DNA from: DAHUZJ01 sp050743865
GTDB lineage: Bacteria; Actinomycetota; Acidimicrobiia; Acidimicrobiales; RAAP-2
Length of the DNA stretch: 19,910 nt
Direction of reading: 5' to 3'
Assembly: GCA_050743865.1 (NCBI GenBank)
Contig: JBOGGE010000117.1
Coordinates: 1-19,910 of the forward strand
Below the pieces are notes generated by a model, which made no database searches, was not told where the DNA came from, and was given only the letters and a program-made list of their open reading frames with translations. The position numbers and the translations under genes are program-made. Of this stretch, positions 15,194-19,910 are shown in pieces; the stretch's first letter is position 1; each line of letters opens with the position of its first letter.

Positions 15194-17034
15194 TCGACGG
15201 TGACCGTCTTGGCCAGGTTGCGGGGGCGGTCGACGTCGTTGCCGAGACGGCGGGCCAGCGAGTAGGCGAGCAGCTGGAGGGGGACCACCGCCACCACCGG
15301 GGAGAGCAGCGGATCGGCCACCCGGGGGATCCACAGGACGTGGTCGGCCACCGCCGCCGCGCCGGCGTCACCGTCCTCGGCCACCAGCACCACGGTGGCT
15401 CCCCGGCTGGCCACCTCGGCCACGTTGGCGAGGAGCTTCTCGCGCACCAATCCGGCGGTCACCACCGCCACCACCACGGTGCCCGGCTCGATCAGGGCGA
15501 TCGGGCCGTGCTTCAGCTCGCCGGCCGGGTAGCCCTCGGCCCGCAGGTAGGAGATCTCCTTGAGCTTGAGCGCGCCCTCCAGCGCCACCGGGTAGCCGAC
15601 GTGGCGGCCGAGGAAGAAGAAGTCCCGGGCGCCGGTGAGCGCGTCGGCCGCCGCCTCGACCTCCTTGCCCCTCCCCAGCGCCTCCTCGACCAGTGCCGGC
15701 AACCGGTGGAGCTCGTCGACGAGGCCGGAGATCTCTGGCCCGGCCAGCGTCCCCCGCCACTGGGCCAGGGCCAGGGCCAGCAGCTCCAGCGCCGCCACCT
15801 GGGCCAGATGGCACTTGGTCGAGGCCACCCCCACCTCGGGGCCGGCCCGGGTGTAGACGACCCCGTCCGCCTCCCGGGCCATCTGGGAGTGCACGACGTT
15901 CGACACCACCAGCGTCTGCGCCCCGGACCGCCGGGCCTGGCGCAACGCCTCGAGGGTGTCGAGCGTCTCCCCCGACTGGCTCACCCCGATCACCAGGGTG
16001 CGGGGACCGACCACCGGATCCCGGTAGCGGTGCTCGCTGGCGATGTCGACCTCGGTCGGCAGGCGGGTCCACCGCTCGATGGCGTACTTGGCCACCATGC
16101 CGGCGTGGTAGCTGCTGCCGCAGGCCACCACCACCACCTTGTCCGCCCGGCGGACGTCGTCCTCGGTCAACCGGAGCTCGTCGAGGACCAGGCGCCCGTC
16201 AGGCCCGCGCCGGTCGAGCAGGGTGTCGGCCACCGCCCGTGGCTGCTCGTGGATCTCCTTGGACATGAAGTCGTCGTAGCCGGCCTTCTGCGCCGCTTCG
16301 AGGTCCCACGCCGGGTCGATCGGCACCACGGTCGGGGTCACCGCCTCCCCGTCAAGGGTGGTGACGGCGATCGACCCCGCCCGGACCTCGGCGACCTGGT
16401 CGTCCTCCAGGGCGTAGACGACCTCCACCGCGTCGAGCAGGGCCGGCACGTCGGAGGCGACCAGCGACCACCCGGCCCCCGTTCCCACCAGGAGCGGAGC
16501 CGATCGTCGGCCGGCGGCCAGGACACCGGGCTCGCCGGCGTGCACCGCCGCCACGGCGAAGGATCCCCGGACCCGGGCCAGCGCCGCCGCCAGCGCCGCC
16601 GCCAGCGCGGCGCCGCCGGCGAGGGCATCCTCGACCAGGTGGGCCAGGACCTCGGTGTCGGTGGCGGAGACCAGGCGGTGGCCGGTGGCCGCCAGCTCCG
16701 CCGCCAGCTCGGCGTGGTTCTCGACGATGCCGTTGTGCACCACGGCCACCCGGCCGGAGCAGTCGAGGTGGGGGTGGGCGTTGCCCTCGGTGGGGGCGCC
16801 GTGGGTGGCCCACCGGGTGTGGCCGACCCCGGTGGCGGGACCGGCCGGCGCCGCCGAGACCCGCAGGGCCAGCTCCTCCACCGACCGCGTCCCGTCGGCC
16901 GCTCGAGCCCGCCACAGCCGGTCGCCGTCGACCAGCGCCATCCCGGCCGAGTCGTAGCCCCGGTACTCGAGTCGCCGGAGCCCGTCGACGATCGCCGGCA
17001 CCCCTCGGCCCACCACCCCGACGATGCCGCACAT
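15190..17034 (-). CDS. glmS: Glutamine-fructose-6-phosphate aminotransferase (isomerising)
   Basis: A 614-residue enzyme making glucosamine-6-phosphate from fructose-6-phosphate and glutamine, the entry to UDP-GlcNAc and peptidoglycan. The N-terminal glutaminase domain starts MCGIVGVVGR with nucleophile Cys2, then HTRWATHG (72-79), HNGIVEN (100-106) and SATDTEVL (123-130). Two SIS domains follow: VACGSSYHAG (303-312), VSQSGETLDT (351-360), a GYPAGELKHGPIALIEP segment and the C-terminal DRPRNLAKTVTVE. At 405-410 the sequence is STKCHL where most homologs have STKAF. An Ala/Leu run at 142-152 comes from a 12-base repeat (16578-16612). The ATG at 17034 is 10 bases after glmM. The ribosome binding site is weak, so coupling is plausible. 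No glmS ribozyme is seen. Confidence 0.98.
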   Translation of the reverse strand: MCGIVGVVGRGVPAIVDGLRRLEYRGYDSAGMALVDGDRLWRARAADGTRSVEELALRVSAAPAGPATGVGHTRWATHGAPTEGNAHPHLDCSGRVAVVHNGIVENHAELAAELAATGHRLVSATDTEVLAHLVEDALAGGAALAAALAAALARVRGSFAVAAVHAGEPGVLAAGRRSAPLLVGTGAGWSLVASDVPALLDAVEVVYALEDDQVAEVRAGSIAVTTLDGEAVTPTVVPIDPAWDLEAAQKAGYDDFMSKEIHEQPRAVADTLLDRRGPDGRLVLDELRLTEDDVRRADKVVVVACGSSYHAGMVAKYAIERWTRLPTEVDIASEHRYRDPVVGPRTLVIGVSQSGETLDTLEALRQARRSGAQTLVVSNVVHSQMAREADGVVYTRAGPEVGVASTKCHLAQVAALELLALALAQWRGTLAGPEISGLVDELHRLPALVEEALGRGKEVEAAADALTGARDFFFLGRHVGYPVALEGALKLKEISYLRAEGYPAGELKHGPIALIEPGTVVVAVVTAGLVREKLLANVAEVASRGATVVLVAEDGDAGAAAVADHVLWIPRVADPLLSPVVAVVPLQLLAYSLARRLGNDVDRPRNLAKTVTVE

Positions 17035-17044
17035 GGCAGGGAGG

Positions 17045-18388
17045 CTAACCGCCGAGCTCGCCCTCGACGACCTTGACCAGCCGGCGGGCGGCCTCGGCGG
17101 CCTGGTCCTCGGTGGGTGCCTCCACCATCACCCGCACCAGCGGCTCCGTCCCGCTCGGGCGCAGGAGCACCCGCCCGCCGTCCCCCAGCTCCGCCTCCAC
17201 GTCGGCCACCGCCGCCCACACCCCGCCGGCGCCGGCCAGGCGGTGCGGATCCTCCACGGTGACGTTCACCAGGACCTGGGGCAGCCGCTCGACCAGGCCG
17301 GACACCAGGTCGGCCAGCGGCCGCCCGGAGCGGACGACGGCGTCCGCCACCAGGAGCCCGGTCAGGATCCCGTCCCCGGTGGTGGCCCGCCGGCGGAAGA
17401 CGATGTGCCCGGACTGCTCCCCCCCGAGGGCGAGCCCCTCGGCGTCGAGCGCCGCCAGGACCTGGCGGTCGCCGACGGGAGTCTGGCGCACGGCGATCCC
17501 CCGGCGGGCCATGGCGTGGTGGAAGCCGAGATTCGACATGACGGTCACCACGACGGCACCGCCGGCCAGCTCCCCCCGCTCGGCCATGTCGACGGCGAAG
17601 AGCGCCAGCAGGGCGTCACCGTCGACGACGGCGCCCGAGTGGTCGACGGCGATCAGCCGGTCGGCGTCCCCGTCGAAGGCCAGCCCGAGGTCGGCACCGT
17701 GCTCGACGACGGCCCGGGCCACGGCGGCCGGCTGGGTGGAGCCGCAGCCGTCGTTGATGTTGGTCCCGTCGGGGTGGCAGGCGGTCGGGACCACCGCCGC
17801 CCCCAGGTCGGCGATCACGTCGGGGGCCACCCCCGACGCCGCGCCGTGGGCGCAGTCCACCACCACCGTCAGGCCGTCGAGCCGGCGGCCGTCGAGGGCG
17901 CCGACCAGGTGCCGGCGGTAGGCGGCGGCTCCTGCGGGGTCGGCCGACAGCGAGCCCACCGACGCTCCGACCGGGGCGGTCCCGGGGCGGAGGTCTGCCC
18001 CCCCGTCGAGGGCGGCCTCGATCGCCGCCTCGTCGGCCGCCGCCAGCTTGGTCCCCTCCGGCCCGAACAGCTTGATGCCGTTGTCCCCGAACGGGTTGTG
18101 CGACGCCGACACCACCGCCCCCGGCACCCGGCGTTGGGCGGCGCAGAAGGCGAGCCCGGCGGTGGGGAGCACCCCGAGGTCGACCACGTCGGCCCCCTCC
18201 GCCGCCAGCCCGGCGGCCAGGGCGGCCTGGAGCATCGGCCCCGACCGGCGGGTGTCCCGGCCCAACAGGAAGGTGCGGGCGGCCAGCACCCGGGCCGAGG
18301 CCCGTCCCAGGGCGGTGGCCAGCTCCGGCGTCAGGTCGGCGTTGGCCACGCCGCGGACCCCGTCGGTGCCGAAGCGGGGCCTGCCCAC
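17045..18388 (-). CDS. glmM: Phosphoglucosamine mutase
   Basis: A 447-residue alpha-D-phosphohexomutase converting glucosamine-6-phosphate to glucosamine-1-phosphate, the step after GlmS. It starts with the family signature RPRFGTDGVRGVAN. The phosphorylated serine is Ser96 in VVSASHNPFGDNGIK. The metal loop is FDGDADR (237-243), the sugar-specificity loop is GEQSGH, and the phosphate-binding loop near the end is RPSGTEPLVRVMVEA. The GTG at 18388 directly abuts the rpsI TAA (TAAGTG). GAGG lies only three bases before it, so re-initiation after rpsI is likely. The start is fixed by the conserved N-terminus. Confidence 0.97.
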   Translation of the reverse strand: MGRPRFGTDGVRGVANADLTPELATALGRASARVLAARTFLLGRDTRRSGPMLQAALAAGLAAEGADVVDLGVLPTAGLAFCAAQRRVPGAVVSASHNPFGDNGIKLFGPEGTKLAAADEAAIEAALDGGADLRPGTAPVGASVGSLSADPAGAAAYRRHLVGALDGRRLDGLTVVVDCAHGAASGVAPDVIADLGAAVVPTACHPDGTNINDGCGSTQPAAVARAVVEHGADLGLAFDGDADRLIAVDHSGAVVDGDALLALFAVDMAERGELAGGAVVVTVMSNLGFHHAMARRGIAVRQTPVGDRQVLAALDAEGLALGGEQSGHIVFRRRATTGDGILTGLLVADAVVRSGRPLADLVSGLVERLPQVLVNVTVEDPHRLAGAGGVWAAVADVEAELGDGGRVLLRPSGTEPLVRVMVEAPTEDQAAEAARRLVKVVEGELGG

Positions 18389-18781
18389 TTACCTCTTCGA
18401 GTACTGGGGCGCCTTGCGGGCCTTCTTCAGGCCGTACTTCTTGCTCTCCTTCTCCCGGGCATCGCGGGTGAGGAGGCCGGCCCGCTTGAGCGCCGTGCGG
18501 AGCTCGGGGTCGAGGGCGCACAGGGCGCGGGCGATCCCCAGGCGCAGGGCGCCGGCCTGCCCGGACATGCCACCACCGCCGATGGTGGCGTCGATGTCAT
18601 AGCCCTCGGTGCTGCTCGTGACCCGGAGCGGCTCGGTGGCCAGCATCCGGTGGGTGGCGGAGGGGAAATAGTCCTCGAAGGCCCGCCGGTTGACGGTGAT
18701 CGCTCCCTGCCCGGGGCGGAAGCGCACGCGGGCCACCGCTTCCTTGCGGCGACCGGTGGTCTGGGAGAGGGGCGCCGGCAT
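18389..18781 (-). CDS. rpsI: 30S ribosomal protein S9
   Basis: A 130-residue ribosomal protein of the small subunit head; its C-terminal tail reaches the P-site tRNA. Seen: TTGRRKEAVARVRFRPGQG, a VNRRAFEDYF segment, GGGMSGQAGALRLGIARAL and the basic tail KKYGLKKARKAPQYSKR. The ATG at 18781 is one base after the rplM stop (TGACATG). The frame is open upstream inside rplM but family similarity starts at the ATG. The adjacent rplM-rpsI pair is nearly universal in bacteria. Confidence 0.97.
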   Translation of the reverse strand: MPAPLSQTTGRRKEAVARVRFRPGQGAITVNRRAFEDYFPSATHRMLATEPLRVTSSTEGYDIDATIGGGGMSGQAGALRLGIARALCALDPELRTALKRAGLLTRDAREKESKKYGLKKARKAPQYSKR

Positions 18782-18782
18782 G

Positions 18783-19232
18783 TCAGCCCGCCCGCCGGGC
18801 GCCGTCGAGGGCGAGCGGGAGCGGGTCCTGGGCCTGGTGGGGGTGGTCAGGGCCGGCGTAGACCTTGAGCTTGCCGAGCTGCTGGCGACCGAGGGTCCCC
18901 TTGGGCAGCATGCCACCGACGGCCCGACGGACCAGCTCCTCGGGCCGGCGGTCGAGCAGGTCGGCGTAGCTCGTCCGCTTGAGGCCTCCGGGGTAGCCGC
19001 TGTGGCGGTAGGCGTACTTCTGGCCCGCCTTGCCGGCGGTGAGCACCACCTTCGACGCGTTCACCACCACCACGTGGTCGCCGGTGTCGAGGTGCGGGGC
19101 GAAGCCCGGCCGGTGCTTGCCTCGGAGCAACCGGGCGATCTCGGTCGCCATCCGCCCGAGGACCAGCCCGTCGGCGTCGACCACGTGCCAGGCACGCTCG
19201 ATGTCGTCGGCTCTCGGTGAGTAGGTGCGCAA
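18783..19232 (-). CDS. rplM: 50S ribosomal protein L13
   Basis: A 149-residue early-assembly protein of the large subunit. Seen: RTYSPRADDIERAWHVVDA, LVLGRMATEIARLLRGKHRP, DHVVVVNASKVVLTAGKAGQ, YRHSGYPGGLKRTSYADLL and AVGGMLPKGTLGRQQLGKLK followed by VYAGPDHPHQAQDP. The likely start is a TTG at 19232, because AGGGGA lies 6 bases upstream and the family N-terminus begins right there. The frame continues upstream without similarity and past the promoter. It is the first gene after a clear promoter (19312-19284). An upstream GTG in a position to be used is not seen. Confidence 0.95.
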   Translation of the reverse strand: MRTYSPRADDIERAWHVVDADGLVLGRMATEIARLLRGKHRPGFAPHLDTGDHVVVVNASKVVLTAGKAGQKYAYRHSGYPGGLKRTSYADLLDRRPEELVRRAVGGMLPKGTLGRQQLGKLKVYAGPDHPHQAQDPLPLALDGARRAG

Positions 19233-19283
19233 GGGATCCCCTGGGGAGACGCGGATGGCCGGCCGGACGCTGGCCGACGGACC

Positions 19284-19312
19284 AGGATACGGGCCACCGT
19301 GCGGCCGGGCAA
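19284..19312 (-). promoter_or_regulatory. Promoter of the rplM operon
   Basis: A -35 box TTGCCC (19312-19307), a 17-base spacer and a -10 box TATCCT (19289-19284) lie upstream of rplM. A start about 7 bases below the -10 gives a leader of about 45 bases. The -35 matches that of the groES promoter. No other promoter of this quality is seen until groES, so this one may serve all 14 genes down to rlmN. Confidence 0.7.
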
Positions 19313-19368
19313 GCCGGGAGCTCCCCGGGCAGCCCCACTCGACGGATCTCGTTTCCGGCCGGCGCCGG

Positions 19369-19617
19369 TCAGAAGCCGAACACCCCGCCGTCGGAGGCGA
19401 CCTCGAAGTAGCCCTTGCCTGTCGGGGCGGCGGCCATGCCCACCATCGGGGCATCGAGAGGCTCCCCGCCCATGGAGCCGTAGAAGGGGGCGCCGAAGGA
19501 GAAGATCCCCCCGTCGGAGGCCACCTCGAAGTAGCTCTTGCCTGTGGGGGTGGCGGCGATGCCCACGATCGGCCGGTTGAGTGGCTTCCCGCCCATCGAC
19601 CCGTAGAAGCCGACCCC
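19369..19617 (-). pseudogene. Remnant of a beta-propeller-type surface repeat protein
   Basis: Two 41-residue repeats (123-base period) read GFYGSMGGKPLNRPIVGIAA and onward to FEVASDGGIFSFGAP, then again to FEVASDGGVFGF and a TGA stop. The pattern FYGSxGGxxLNxPIVGMAATPxGxGYxxVASDGGxFxFG is known from long, probably secreted actinobacterial proteins with many tandem copies. Only two copies remain. Upstream of 19617 the frame runs antisense through an FG-GAP-like fragment, so the 5' part is missing. A TTG at 19749 would give a 126-residue protein, but its first 45 residues resemble nothing and are best explained as antisense reading. I see no signal peptide. A short expressed gene cannot be excluded. 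Confidence 0.7.
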
Positions 19618-19647
19618 TGTCGACGCCGGCGGTGTCACCAGCGGTGC

Positions 19648-19782
19648 TACGTGCTCCACGCCGGCAGCGCGGGCTCGTGGACCTCGAGCTCTTCTCCCGC
19701 CGCCACTCTCACCAAGGCCGCTGAGCCCCACGACAGCTACTTCGGCCAATCGGTCGCGCTCTCAGCCGACGGCACCACCGCC
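19648..19782 (+). pseudogene. FG-GAP-like repeat fragment on the plus strand
   Basis: The plus strand reads YVLHAGSAGSWTSSSSPAAT, then LTKAAEPHDSYFGQSVALSA and DGTTA, about 45 codons. This matches the layout of FG-GAP/integrin-type repeats in large bacterial surface proteins (YVFxxxxGSW, then LTxxDxxxxDxFGxSVALSADGTTALVGA). Upstream, GGTGCTACGTG would give Gly-Ala-Tyr-Val with a one-base change of frame, and after DGTTA the expected LVGA is lost. No start codon, no ribosome binding site and no stop near the fragment; the frame runs on antisense through truA. It is a gene fragment, the only plus-strand coding signal in the window. Confidence 0.65.
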
Positions 19783-19795
19783 TCGCCGTCCGAGC

Positions 19796-19910
19796 TCAGT
19801 AGGTCACCGACACCAGGCACAGCCCCTGGGGCGGAGCCGGCCGCGGCGCCCCGGCCCGGCTGCCCGACGCCAGCAGCGCCACCACGGTGGCGGCGTTGGC
19901 CCGCCCCCTC
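19796..19910 (-). CDS. truA: tRNA pseudouridine synthase A, C-terminal end only
   Basis: The last 38 codons of a gene that continues beyond the right edge. The end reads VVALLASGSRAGAPRPAPPQ then GLCLVSVTY and TGA. The pattern A-P-x-x-G-L-x-L-x-x-V-x-Y at the very C-terminus is typical of TruA, which makes pseudouridine at positions 38-40 of tRNA anticodon arms. truA directly upstream of rplM-rpsI is the usual actinobacterial order (rpoA, rplQ, truA, rplM, rpsI). The call rests on a short tail plus context. Confidence 0.75.
   Translation of the reverse strand, partial: RGRANAATVVALLASGSRAGAPRPAPPQGLCLVSVTY

Noticed and set aside
17035..17044. glmS ribozyme or riboswitch upstream of glmS
   Set aside because: Only 10 bases separate glmM and glmS, and these ribozymes are typical of Firmicutes; there is no room for one.
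19233..19283. L13 leader autoregulatory RNA before rplM
   Set aside because: The leader is only about 45 bases and I could not fold a convincing conserved structure by eye.
19356..19371. GC palindrome (CCGGCGCCGG) after the repeat remnant as a terminator
   Set aside because: The palindrome has no loop and no T-tract; too weak to call.
19372..19749. The 126-residue minus-strand ORF as an intact gene
   Set aside because: Its first 45 residues are antisense to the FG-GAP-like fragment and it starts at a TTG without a clear ribosome binding site, so I call only the repeat part, as a remnant.

Overview
The window is very GC-rich, and every confident gene lies on the minus strand. Gene order and content point to an actinobacterium (Actinomycetota): truA, rplM, rpsI, glmM, glmS, acpS, nnrE/nnrD, alr, tsaE, tsaB, rimI, tsaD, groES, groEL, guaB3, with starts often GTG or TTG and -10 boxes of the TAGGAT/TAGGGT type. 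The surface-repeat remnants near the right end are of types I associate with Acidimicrobiia. That class-level placement is an inference; the phylum is better supported.

Read in the direction of transcription (high to low coordinates), the layout is as follows. (1) 19910-19796 is the last 38 codons of truA. (2) 19795-19233 carries no intact gene. It holds a 45-codon FG-GAP-like fragment on the plus strand, two 41-residue beta-propeller-type repeats on the minus strand, and the promoter of the ribosomal genes. (3) 19232-6928 is one tightly packed run of 13 genes: rplM, rpsI, glmM, glmS, acpS, nnrE/D fusion, alr, an alpha/beta hydrolase, a family-4 uracil-DNA glycosylase, tsaE, tsaB, rimI, tsaD, plus rlmN as the fourteenth. 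Most junctions are ATGA or GTGA overlaps or gaps of 0-13 bases. (4) 6891-4756 is a groES-groEL operon with a sigma-70-like promoter and a near-perfect CIRCE (HrcA) operator. A Nudix CoA pyrophosphatase gene follows 6 bases after groEL. (5) guaB3 and a PcrA/UvrD helicase follow. (6) The left edge has a duplicated hairpin and the possible start of an Arg-rich ORF.

Together the genes cover translation (L13, S9, RlmN, the t6A enzymes TsaB/D/E, RimI), amino-sugar and cell-wall precursor supply (GlmM, GlmS, Alr), lipid carrier activation (AcpS), metabolite and nucleotide housekeeping (NnrE/D, NudL, GuaB3), protein folding (GroESL) and DNA repair (UDG, PcrA).

I found no new defence, biosynthetic or mobile system. 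The window is mainly core genome. The most unusual signals are the surface-protein remnants between truA and rplM and an unusually large number of short tandem duplications at gene ends and junctions. These include an octapeptide repeat tail on RimI, a duplicated tail on NnrD, duplicated hairpins after pcrA and nudL, and a 17-base duplication that appears to have displaced the tsaE start.
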